A DNA stretch of 14,256 bases from the NCBI GenBank assembly GCA_002451275.1, contig DKBS01000020.1:1319-15574 (forward strand), given 5' to 3'. Below, one piece after another: positions 5,687 to 12,182 of the stretch. The notes under the pieces are model-generated. The model saw only the letters and a list, made by a program, of their open reading frames with translations. It searched no databases and was not told the origin of the DNA. This DNA is from Planctomycetaceae bacterium UBA6894 (GTDB lineage: Bacteria; Planctomycetota; Planctomycetia; Gemmatales; Gemmataceae). Position 1 is the stretch's first letter; every line of letters begins with the position of its first letter. The translations under genes were made by a program, and so were the position numbers.

Positions 5687-7739
5687 GCTGGTGGAACCGC
5701 TGGTAGAAGGGATTGGATTTCATCAGCTCGGCATGGCTGCCCAGCGCCACCACCTTGCCCTGGTCCAGGACCAGGATACGGTCGGCGATCTCCAGGGTCT
5801 GCAACCGGTGGGTGATCACCAGCACGGTGCGGCCCGGCAGGAATTCACGCAGCGCCTCGTGGATCAGCGCCTCGCTCTCGGCGTCGGTCTGGCTGGTGAA
5901 CTCGTCCAGCAGCATGATCGCCGGGTCGCGGAGGATGGCGCGCGCCAGGCAGATGCGTTGTTTCTGCCCGCCCGAAAGCTTGCCTCCGCACTCGCCGGCC
6001 TGAGTCTGGTACCCCTGTGGCAGCCCCATGATGAACGAATGCGCGAAGGCCTTCTTGGCCGCGGCCTCCACCTGCTCGGGCGAGGCGTTGCGGTGACCGT
6101 AGGCGATGTTGTTGAAGATAGTGTCGTCGAACAGCACCGTCTCCTGGGTGACCATTCCCACCTGCTTGCGGAAGGAACGCAGGTTCACCGTGCGCAGGTC
6201 GGCCCCCTCGAAGAAGATGCTGCCATGCTCCGGATCATAGAAACGGGGCAGAAGCGACAGGAGGGTGGATTTGCCGCAGCCGTTGCCGCCCACCAGCGCC
6301 AGCACCTCGCCGCGCCGGATCTCCAGGGAGATGTGGCTGAGGATGGGCCTGCCGGGATCGTAGGAAAAGCACACGTCACGGAACTCGAGGAACGGATGCT
6401 CCTGGCCGGGTCCGGGCAGGTGGACCTGAGGCACCAGGCGCAGGGTGCCGTTGGGCTCCCGTTCCACACGCGGGCCCTCGGGATTGGGCTGGATGCGCGG
6501 TTCCCGGTCCAGGCACTGGAAAATTCGGTCCGCCGCGGCCTCGCCCGCCTGGATCTTGGTGAACACGCTGGAAAGCTTGCGCACCGGGTCGGCAATGGCG
6601 ACCAGGAACACATAAAGCTGCAGCAGCTCCTCGGTCTCCAGCGGCACATCGGTGAATTTCAGCCCGAAGATGGAGGTTTCCTTGCGCAGCACCAGGTAGG
6701 ACCCCACCAGCAGGGCGGCCGCCACCGCTGCGATGCCGAGCACCTCGATGGTTGGCCCGGCGAAGGCGTCGATCTTCACCACCTTCATCGCGCGCTTGTA
6801 GTAGTCGCGGGTGGCCTGCCGGAAACGACGCCGCTCGTAGGGCTCCATGGTGTAGATCTTCACCACGCGAATGCCCGCGAACGATTCCTGCAGAATTTTG
6901 AAAATGGTGGAGACGCGCTCCAGCAGGCGGCGAGTGGCCTGCTTCATGGTCCTGCCGATCTTGCCCAGGAAAAAGGCGGCGACGGGGACCATCACCAGGA
7001 ACAGCAGCGTGAGCCGCCAACTGATCATGCCGGCCAGCACCACGCAGGCGACCACGCGCAACGGCTCGGCGATCACCTTGCCGAACAGGGTCTTGGTGCC
7101 CGTGCCCAACGACTCCATGTCGCTGGTGAAGCGGGACATCAGGTCGGCGGTGCCCCGGTCGTTGAACTGATTCACATCCTGCCGGAGAACCTGCTGGTAG
7201 AAGCGGTTCCGTAGGTCGTAGAGACTGCGCCCAACCACGCTGCCCACCAGCCAGTCCTGCAGAAACTCGAAGACGCACTTGATGATGGTGGCGATCAGCA
7301 CCGCGCCCAGCAGCACGGCCAGCACCCGGAAGGAATCCTCTGGCAGCCACTCCACGGCGAATTTACGGGCCATGCGCCAGCGGTAAATCGACCGGCGCAG
7401 AGTCTCGATCTTGGCTTCCCGCTTCACCTGGTCGCGGGTCAGGTCGCGCAGACGGTGCTCCACCTCGGGATTGGAAGGCACCCCCTCCAATTCGAGGACC
7501 TTGTCCTCGTACCGCCTCAATTCCGTTTCGGTGCTGTCGATTTCCTTCTGATTGGCGCTGATCCGGGAATCAATCTCCTGCACCAGGGTCTGGTCGCTGC
7601 CCAGAATCTTCAGGATGGGGTAAATGCTGGTGAAGTTGAGGCCCCACAGTATCGCCGCGAGCACAGCGCACAACAGCGAGAGGAGGAAGCGACCCCGATA
7701 AGGCCACGTGTGCCGCAAGGCCCTGATGAAATTACGCAT
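5658..7739 (-). CDS. MsbA-like ABC exporter (fused permease and ATPase) with coiled-coil insert
   Basis: 693 residues. TM1 is at about 16-36. Residues about 50-115 are a charged, heptad-like stretch (EIDSRISANQKEIDSTETEL and on), followed by the remaining membrane segments to about 350. The nucleotide-binding domain is complete: Walker A GGNGCGKST near 482, Q-loop VTQE, signature LSGGQKQR near 585, Walker B IMLLDEF near 608, D-loop SQTD, and H-loop THRL near 641. Type IV exporters of this kind work as dimers and flip lipids or lipid-linked molecules; MsbA flips lipid A. E. coli MsbA is 582 residues, so the extra length is mostly the insert in the first outer loop and a linker before the ATPase. 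GGAAAGAG precedes the ATG at 7737-7739. It is first in a run of three overlapping genes with a GT39-like enzyme, which suggests an envelope lipid or glycan as cargo. Confidence 0.9.
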   Translation of the reverse strand: MRNFIRALRHTWPYRGRFLLSLLCAVLAAILWGLNFTSIYPILKILGSDQTLVQEIDSRISANQKEIDSTETELRRYEDKVLELEGVPSNPEVEHRLRDLTRDQVKREAKIETLRRSIYRWRMARKFAVEWLPEDSFRVLAVLLGAVLIATIIKCVFEFLQDWLVGSVVGRSLYDLRNRFYQQVLRQDVNQFNDRGTADLMSRFTSDMESLGTGTKTLFGKVIAEPLRVVACVVLAGMISWRLTLLFLVMVPVAAFFLGKIGRTMKQATRRLLERVSTIFKILQESFAGIRVVKIYTMEPYERRRFRQATRDYYKRAMKVVKIDAFAGPTIEVLGIAAVAAALLVGSYLVLRKETSIFGLKFTDVPLETEELLQLYVFLVAIADPVRKLSSVFTKIQAGEAAADRIFQCLDREPRIQPNPEGPRVEREPNGTLRLVPQVHLPGPGQEHPFLEFRDVCFSYDPGRPILSHISLEIRRGEVLALVGGNGCGKSTLLSLLPRFYDPEHGSIFFEGADLRTVNLRSFRKQVGMVTQETVLFDDTIFNNIAYGHRNASPEQVEAAAKKAFAHSFIMGLPQGYQTQAGECGGKLSGGQKQRICLARAILRDPAIMLLDEFTSQTDAESEALIHEALREFLPGRTVLVITHRLQTLEIADRILVLDQGKVVALGSHAELMKSNPFYQRFHQHGGGLRHAA

Positions 7740-8134
7740 GCATTCTCTTTCCGGATGCCTTCCCTGGCTGGTCCCGGCGTGCGGGCGCTAGGTTGTAGCA
7801 TTCCGTCTCCCGGGGCCACAACCCAACCCTGCCCCGGCATCCGGCATTAGGTGCCGGCTGCTTTGTAAAAAATGCAAAAATTACCGGCTTGCCAGCCTGC
7901 GGCATGCCCGGCCGTGTAAAAACGACAAAAACCAAGAATTAACCACCCGGAAGGAGATACCGGGGGAGCTTGATCAGCCAGGGCCAGCCCCGGGCGGCAA
8001 CATTTTTAAAGACATACCCAGCAACGACTTGGGAACAAAATCCCCAAATCAAGCCATTTTGGCATCGGCTGGTACAGCCTTTGCCATGAGTCCTGTCGCA
8101 CATCTTTCGACATCCAGTCAAGAGGAGCTCCGCC
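7740..8134. other. Divergent intergenic region (395 bases)
   Basis: This spacer separates the ABC exporter gene (minus) from the zinc-ribbon gene (plus) and should hold both promoters. It contains a small hairpin CCGGCA-TTAGG-TGCCGG (7841-7857), A-rich patches at 7865-7882 and 7917-7942, and a hairpin CCCGG/CCGGG (7946-7964) whose loop holds a perfect Shine-Dalgarno word AAGGAG with no good start codon after it. The best promoter candidate is listed separately. No credible protein-coding frame was seen. Confidence 0.5.
8070..8085 (+). promoter_or_regulatory. Possible sigma54 (-24/-12) promoter for the zinc-ribbon gene
   Basis: TGGTAC-AGCCT-TTGCC resembles the sigma54 consensus TGGCAC-N5-TTGCA/T, with the invariant GG (8071-8072) and GC (8083-8084) separated by exactly 10 bases. 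Transcription would start near 8096, about 39 bases before the ATG. An overlapping sigma70-like reading, TTGGCA (8059-8064)-N17-TGCCAT (8082-8087), is possible but its -10 box is poor. No enhancer or bound activator could be identified. Confidence 0.3.
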
Positions 8135-8410
8135 ATGGCTCTCGAACTCTGCTGCGATCAATGCGGCGACCGTTTCCAGGCTTCCCCCGAAACTCCCGCC
8201 CCCGCCATTCAGGAGGCGATGGCCAGTCCCTGCGGCCATTGGTTTTTCCTGGAAGACGGCGCAACCTTCGAGGACATGATCCACTCCACCCTGCTGGAGC
8301 AGGGCGCGATCCGCTGCACCGAGTGCGGGCTGCCCGTCTCGTTGTGCGAATCGAGCTTCATGCAGGGAGCCGAGGGCCATCCCCAGACGGACCTCCCCTC
8401 CGGCTGGTAA
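8135..8410 (+). CDS. Small zinc-ribbon protein of unknown function
   Basis: 91 residues, starting at an ATG with AGAGGAG (8121-8127) at ideal spacing. Two CxxC knuckles, C7-x-x-C10 (CDQCGDRF) and C61-x-x-C64 (CTECGLPV), are placed as in a four-cysteine zinc ribbon. Further Cys residues at 6, 33 and 71 and a His at 35 may add to or vary the site. There is no signal peptide or membrane segment, so it is probably cytosolic. The middle is acidic (LEDGATFEDM, 39-48). It stands alone, flanked by a divergent ABC exporter gene and its own strong terminator, so the neighbourhood gives no clue to its job. I do not recognise the family. Candidates are a nucleic-acid-binding or protein-binding adaptor, but nothing in the sequence decides this. 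Confidence 0.75.
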   Translation: MALELCCDQCGDRFQASPETPAPAIQEAMASPCGHWFFLEDGATFEDMIHSTLLEQGAIRCTECGLPVSLCESSFMQGAEGHPQTDLPSGW

Positions 8411-8490
8411 GCGCATCAGGCGCCCGGACGGGCGCGCGAAAACATGGGACCCGGACGAAACACCCGGCGCATCGTCCGCACGGGCCCATG

Positions 8491-8530
8491 GCGGGCGCGG
8501 GGCATCACCCCCCGCGCCCGCATCCATTTT
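8491..8530 (+). terminator. Strong intrinsic terminator after the zinc-ribbon gene
   Basis: A perfect 12-base GC stem, GCGGGCGCGGGG (8491-8502) with CCCCGCGCCCGC (8510-8521), closes a 7-base loop and is followed by ATCCATTTTCC and further T-rich sequence. It lies 80 bases after the stop codon. Confidence 0.6.
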
Positions 8531-8716
8531 CCTGCCATTTTTCGCTGTCCTTTTTGCCCATCCCACCCTTCCCTGCCGCCCTGCCCCGTCGGTTCTGCCG
8601 GTTTGGATGATGAATCCAGCAAAAATGCCGCCAAGAGATCTCCCCACCCCCCTGCCCGCTTGCCGGGATTTTTCTAGCATGGTGGAATAGGGCATGATGT
8701 TTGCGTAATTGTTTGC

Positions 8717-8751
8717 CCCACCGGGAGTTTCGGTTTCCCGGCTTCGGTGGG
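8717..8751 (+). promoter_or_regulatory. Hairpin in the leader of the small membrane-protein gene
   Basis: CCCACCG (8717-8723) is complementary to CGGTGGG (8745-8751). An overlapping inner pair CCGGGA (8721-8726)/TCCCGG (8736-8741) competes for three of the same bases, so two alternative folds are possible. It ends 26 bases before the ATG. This could affect mRNA stability or translation, but nothing shows a ligand. Confidence 0.3.
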
Positions 8752-8777
8752 CTTTGGATGACCCGGGGCTTCATTCC

Positions 8778-8960
8778 ATGGAAAAATGGTTTTGCCTTGG
8801 ATCCATGGGAGTGGCCGGGCTGCTGGCTCTGCTGTTTCTGCTGGACATGGTTTTGGGCATGCCCTTTGGGGGCGTGAGTTTTTTGGTGGATATTCTGGGC
8901 CTGCTGGCCGCCGGTCTGGTGCTGTATCTGGCGTTCGACGCCTTCCGCGATCTCAACTGA
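8778..8960 (+). CDS. 60-residue membrane protein with two predicted helices
   Basis: From the ATG at 8778 the product is 60 residues. Helix one is about residues 7-27 (LGSMGVAGLLALLFLLDMVL). A turn MPFGG (28-32) follows, then helix two about 33-53 (VSFLVDILGLLAAGLVLYLA), and the tail AFDAFRDLN. Charges are few: EKW at the start and FRDLN at the end would both sit on the same side. The frame stays open upstream to a TTG at 8709, but that extension lacks hydrophobic or conserved character, so the ATG is preferred, even though its ribosome site (CCGGGGC) is weak. I have the impression that similar short proteins occur in other planctomycetes, which I could not check. Function unknown. It faces cobA-hemD, with 35 bases between the two stops. 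Confidence 0.65.
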   Translation: MEKWFCLGSMGVAGLLALLFLLDMVLGMPFGGVSFLVDILGLLAAGLVLYLAFDAFRDLN

Positions 8961-8995
8961 ATCACCCCTCTCAAGCCCGTCTCTCTCCGGACCGG

Positions 8996-10561
8996 TCAGG
9001 CTGATCCCTGGCGGGTTTGCATTTTTTGGCGGACCACCTGCACCAACGCACGCATGGAGGGTTCCGCCGACTCGCCGGCGATGGGCCAACCCAACTCGCG
9101 GATCACCGCACTGGTGACCGGGCTGAGGCTGAACACACCGGTCGCCCCCGTCTGGATCGCCTGCTGGTGCTCGGCCGGCAACAGTTTGGCCAAAGCTCTG
9201 GCAATGTTGCCGCTGGTCAGCACCACGGCATCCAGCGGCGCCTGGGCCAGCCAGTCCCCTTCCGCCGGGTGCAGCGCCTTGCGGTCCTCCTGGCGGTAGG
9301 CCACCCACTCCAGCACCCGGCAGACCGGGCCCAGTGTCCTGGCCAGCACATCCCGGCCCCGGTCGGCGCGCACCAGCAGCACCGTCTGGCCATCCACCTG
9401 GCCCACCAGCTCCGCCGCCAGGCTCTCGGCATTGCCGGCCTGGCTCCAAAGGTCCGCCCGGATGCCGTGCCTAGCCAGCGCTGTTCCAGTTTGTTCACCC
9501 ACGGCGGCGACACGCGCCCCGGCCAGCGCCCGGGCATCGAGCCCCAGGGTGTCGAGTCGTTCAAAAAAGGCCTGCACGCCGGGCTGGCTGGAGAAGACCA
9601 GCCAATCCCAATCCGGGCGGCTGCCGGCCACCAGGCCGGGGATATCCCCGGCGCGGGTGGGAACGATCTCCAGAGTAGGGATGTTGTGGACCGAGGCGCC
9701 CAGGTCGCGCAACTGAGTCACCAGCACGCCCCCGTCGGTATCTTTGGGGCGACAGACCAGGATGCGCCGGCCGGCCAGAGGTTGCCTGTCGAACCAGTCC
9801 ATGGTCTGCCGGCACCGCACCACCGGCCCCACCATGCACACGGCGGGGGCCTTCAAATCGGCCTCGCGCGCCTTGGCCACCAGGTCGCCCAGCGTCGCGA
9901 CCAGCACCCGCTGCCGGGCCATGGTCGCCTGAGCCACGATGGAGGCGGGAGTGTCGGGCGATTTGCCGTGGGCCATCAGGCGGTTGGCCAGGTTCTCCAG
10001 CCGCGCGATGCCCATGTAGAAAACCAGGGTGCCCGGAAAGCGGGCCAGCGCCTCCCAGTCGAGGCTGCCCTCGGTCTTGGCGGGGTTTTCATGGCCGGTC
10101 ACCAGGGCGACCGCGCTGGCCAGACGGCGGTCGGTCACCGGGATGCCGGCGTAGGCGGCGGCGCCCAGCGCCGCGGTCACCCCGGGCACAATCTGGTAGG
10201 GGATGCCCCGGTCGATCAGGGGTTCCACCTCCTCCAGGCATCGGCCAAACAGGATAGGGTCGCCGCCCTTCAGGCGCACCACCCGCAGGCCCTCTTCAGC
10301 GGCCTCCACCATCGCCTGGCCGATGGTGCCGATGCGGTCGGGGTGGCAGCCGGGCAATTGGTCCACACAGACCATTTGCCGGGCAGCCTGGGCCAGCTCG
10401 AGAATCTCGGGGGAAACCAGCCGGTCATACAAGACCAAATCGGCGCGGGCGAGCAGCTCGGCCCCGCGGCGCGTGATCAGGCCCGGATCGCCGGGGCCGG
10501 CGCCCACCAGGGCCACCATCGGACCAAAGGGTTCCTGCATGGGAGTCTTCCGGGTGCTCAC
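8996..10561 (-). CDS. cobA-hemD: Fused uroporphyrinogen-III C-methyltransferase / uroporphyrinogen-III synthase
   Basis: 521 residues in two domains. Residues about 14-255 are a SUMT methyltransferase: VGAGPGDPGLITRRG (19-33, SAM loop), VRLKGGDP (95-102), VPGVTAALGAAAYAGIPVT (125-143), VTGHENP (154-160). Residues about 260-515 resemble HemD, starting GRRILVCRPK. HemD closes hydroxymethylbilane to uroporphyrinogen III, and SUMT methylates it at C2 and C7 to precorrin-2, the branch to siroheme and cobalamin. Two normally conserved SUMT stretches are altered: GRCLEE (106-111) instead of GRGGEE, and DQLPGCHPDR (67-76) where GKR-x-x-x-H-x-x-x-Q is usual. The GTG start (10559-10561) overlaps the tatC stop by 4 bases (GTGA). 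An ATG at 10538-10540, with GGAAG 6 bases before it, is an equally good start. Confidence 0.9.
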   Translation of the reverse strand: MSTRKTPMQEPFGPMVALVGAGPGDPGLITRRGAELLARADLVLYDRLVSPEILELAQAARQMVCVDQLPGCHPDRIGTIGQAMVEAAEEGLRVVRLKGGDPILFGRCLEEVEPLIDRGIPYQIVPGVTAALGAAAYAGIPVTDRRLASAVALVTGHENPAKTEGSLDWEALARFPGTLVFYMGIARLENLANRLMAHGKSPDTPASIVAQATMARQRVLVATLGDLVAKAREADLKAPAVCMVGPVVRCRQTMDWFDRQPLAGRRILVCRPKDTDGGVLVTQLRDLGASVHNIPTLEIVPTRAGDIPGLVAGSRPDWDWLVFSSQPGVQAFFERLDTLGLDARALAGARVAAVGEQTGTALARHGIRADLWSQAGNAESLAAELVGQVDGQTVLLVRADRGRDVLARTLGPVCRVLEWVAYRQEDRKALHPAEGDWLAQAPLDAVVLTSGNIARALAKLLPAEHQQAIQTGATGVFSLSPVTSAVIRELGWPIAGESAEPSMRALVQVVRQKMQTRQGSA

Positions 10562-11658
10562 ACACCCACCATCTCATCGCGCTCGGGAACCTCGATATCC
10601 AGTTCCTCGCGCGAGCGACTCTTGATGATGTACAGGCCCACCTCGAACAGCAGCCCCATCGGGATGAACAGCATCAGGAAGGTGAAATCCACCGTGGGGG
10701 TGAGCGCTGTCGCCAGGAAGGCCATGACAAACCACGCAATCTTCCGTTGTTTCTTCAGCATCTGGTAATCGACCAGGCCCAGCCTCTCGGCCAGCATGAT
10801 CACCAGCGGGGTCTGGAAGGCGATCCCGAAGACCAGGGGCATGAGGATGGCGAAGGACAGCCACTCGTTCAGGCGCGGGTCGGGCCGCAGGTCGAACCAG
10901 TAGTTGAAGTAGAGCAGGCCCTTGATGGTGATGGGCATCACCAGGAACTGGCACAGGATCACGCCGGTGAAAAACAGTCCCAGCGCCACGGGCAGCGACC
11001 CGTAGACATATTTCTTTTCATGAGGATAAAGGCCCGCCGCCACGAAGGACCAGATTTCCCAGAAGATCGCCGGGCTGGCCAGGATAAACCCCGCCACCAT
11101 CGACACCTTCAGGTAGACCAGCGCCGGTTCCTGGATGCTGAGGGTGGTGAGCTGGTCATCGCCGTTCAGCTTGGACAGGACGCGGTTCATGGCTAGGCCG
11201 GTGCGCACCGGATCGCTGAACGCGGCGGGCAGGCGCACCATGTCACCGGGCTCCACCGGTTCCACCCCGTCGGGCAGGGTCTTGCCCTCCTCGGTGGGCT
11301 TCCAAGCAAATTTCCCGGGCTGGGCCCCCTGGGCCAGCGCCTCCAGAGCCTTTCTGGGAACCATGATTTCCAGGATGGGGGTGGGTTTGTCCATCCCCTC
11401 CAGGTCGGTGGGCATCACCCCACCGTCCAACTGCTTTTCGGTGGTTTGCAGGCGGAACTCGCGGTACTGGGCCAGCTCCCGCTGCACCGGGGCGGTGATG
11501 AAGCCCAGGATCGGCTTGCCGAAGAAAAACGCGATGGACATACCCGCAATCAACCACAGGATCGCGCGCCACAGGTGGCTGCGCAATTCCTCGAGGTGCT
11601 CGCCAAAGGACATCCGTGTGCTGGCGAAATAGTCGTCTGAATCGCCGAAAAGGTCCAA
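10558..11658 (-). CDS. tatC: Twin-arginine translocase subunit TatC with large periplasmic insertion
   Basis: About 366 residues from the TTG at 11656-11658. The N-terminal signature MSFGEHLEELRSHLWRA (16-32) leads into TM1, and later segments contain PAIFWEIWSFVAAGLYPHEK, the conserved TatC loop, then the remaining helices to the end. TatC receives twin-arginine signal peptides and, with TatA/B, moves folded proteins across the inner membrane. E. coli TatC has 258 residues. The extra length is nearly all between TM1 and TM2, roughly residues 60-190, hydrophilic and outside the membrane. Start choice: the frame is open to 11769, but the upstream part is Pro/Arg/Gly-rich and unlike TatC. AGGA at 11668-11671 sits 9 bases before the TTG, and the acidic DLFGDSDD before MSFGEH suits this family. 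ATG at 11611-11613 lacks a ribosome site. The cobA-hemD gene overlaps its stop. Confidence 0.9.
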   Translation of the reverse strand: MDLFGDSDDYFASTRMSFGEHLEELRSHLWRAILWLIAGMSIAFFFGKPILGFITAPVQRELAQYREFRLQTTEKQLDGGVMPTDLEGMDKPTPILEIMVPRKALEALAQGAQPGKFAWKPTEEGKTLPDGVEPVEPGDMVRLPAAFSDPVRTGLAMNRVLSKLNGDDQLTTLSIQEPALVYLKVSMVAGFILASPAIFWEIWSFVAAGLYPHEKKYVYGSLPVALGLFFTGVILCQFLVMPITIKGLLYFNYWFDLRPDPRLNEWLSFAILMPLVFGIAFQTPLVIMLAERLGLVDYQMLKKQRKIAWFVMAFLATALTPTVDFTFLMLFIPMGLLFEVGLYIIKSRSREELDIEVPERDEMVGV

Positions 11659-11667
11659 AAGATCAAA

Positions 11668-11671
11668 TCCT
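11668..11671 (-). promoter_or_regulatory. Ribosome binding site deciding the TTG start of tatC
   Basis: AGGA on the minus strand lies 9 bases before TTG (11656-11658). No comparable site precedes the ATG at 11613. This supports a rare TTG start, with the reading MDLFGDSDDYFASTRMSF. Confidence 0.45.
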
Positions 11672-11900
11672 GGGGGAAAGCCCCGGTGTGGGCAATGGCC
11701 TGGTTGGCACGGGCCTGAACCCCGGCCCAATGGCGCACCATCCCTGCTTTTTATCAGTCGGAAGGGCAATTCTCAAGGAACAGGTGGGGGCTCGGGGGAG
11801 ATCCGGGGAGGATTGGAAGGTCGGATTATGACGGCCCCGGCTTGACTTTTTGCCCTGGAAAAGCCATGCGGCCTTCCTTGACAAGGTCCGGGGCGTGATA

Positions 11901-12137
11901 ATGACGAAGATTCGGGTCCTACGGGCACTGCTGGGTGTTTCGGCTCTGGGAATGATTTCCCTGGCCGGATGCGATCTGGTGGGCCCCTGGAAACACAAGG
12001 GTAATCCCGTCCGCATCGACCAGCGCGGTCGCCCCATCCCGGAGCAGGAAATGCTCCGCCGGGACAGGTTGGCGGTTCCCTTGCCCTCTGCGGGCCCGAG
12101 CACGGAGTTTGAACGACCGGGGGTGCACGGCCGCTGA
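11901..12137 (+). CDS. Small lipoprotein of unknown function
   Basis: 78 residues from the ATG at 11901. Basic start (TKIRVLR), hydrophobic core (ALLGVSALGMISL) and lipobox LAGC with the lipidated Cys at 24. The mature part is only about 55 residues, basic and proline-rich (GPWKHKGNPVRIDQRGRPIP), with no predicted helix bundle or cysteine beyond the lipidated one. Residue 25 is Asp, the +2 Asp that in E. coli keeps lipoproteins in the inner membrane; whether the rule holds in this organism is unknown. An upstream TTG at 11850 extends the frame but would bury the signal peptide. It precedes another lipoprotein gene by 45 bases, so the two are probably one transcript. Confidence 0.7.
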   Translation: MTKIRVLRALLGVSALGMISLAGCDLVGPWKHKGNPVRIDQRGRPIPEQEMLRRDRLAVPLPSAGPSTEFERPGVHGR

Positions 12138-12182
12138 CGCGGCGCCGGCCTCCCGGGTGATCGCCCGTCGAGGCCCCTCACC

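Larger units (their letters stand above)
8411..8777. other. Intergenic region with two GC-rich hairpins, a possible promoter and a structured leader (367 bases)
   Basis: Just after the zinc-ribbon stop is a hairpin GCGCCC-GGAC-GGGCGC (8420-8435) without a T-run, then the stronger terminator listed separately. A sigma70-like pair TTGCCG (8660-8665)-N17-TGGAAT (8683-8688) could drive the small membrane-protein gene. The remainder (8530-8650) is pyrimidine-rich on the plus strand. No coding frame with a convincing start was seen here on either strand. Confidence 0.4.

Noticed and set aside
8420..8435. Hairpin GCGCCC-GGAC-GGGCGC as the terminator of the zinc-ribbon gene
   Set aside because: It lacks a following T-run; the 12-base stem at 8491-8521 with T-rich tail is the better candidate.
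8006..8695. 229-codon minus-strand open frame covering the zinc-ribbon gene
   Set aside because: It is antisense to a gene with a clear ribosome site and paired CxxC motifs, and it has low-complexity composition.
8505..9449. Long minus-strand open frame across the zinc-ribbon downstream region
   Set aside because: Gly/Pro/Gln-rich, overlaps a strong terminator and the antisense of cobA-hemD and the small membrane gene; no start signal.
9017..10768. 583-codon plus-strand open frame opposite cobA-hemD and tatC
   Set aside because: His/Gln/Gly-rich antisense shadow crossing two well-supported genes, with no recognisable domain.
11659..11769. N-terminal extension of TatC to a TTG at 11769
   Set aside because: The extra 37 residues are Pro/Arg/Gly/His-rich, unlike TatC, and have no ribosome site.
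11825..11853. CATAAT (minus strand, 11830-11825) as a -10 box for tatC
   Set aside because: A good -10 match, but the sequence 17 bases upstream is GCAAAA, so there is no credible -35; it cannot be called on this alone.
11850..11902. TTGACA (11878-11883) followed by GATAAT (11897-11902) as a sigma70 promoter
   Set aside because: The spacer is only 13 bases, and transcription would begin inside the lipoprotein gene after its ATG.
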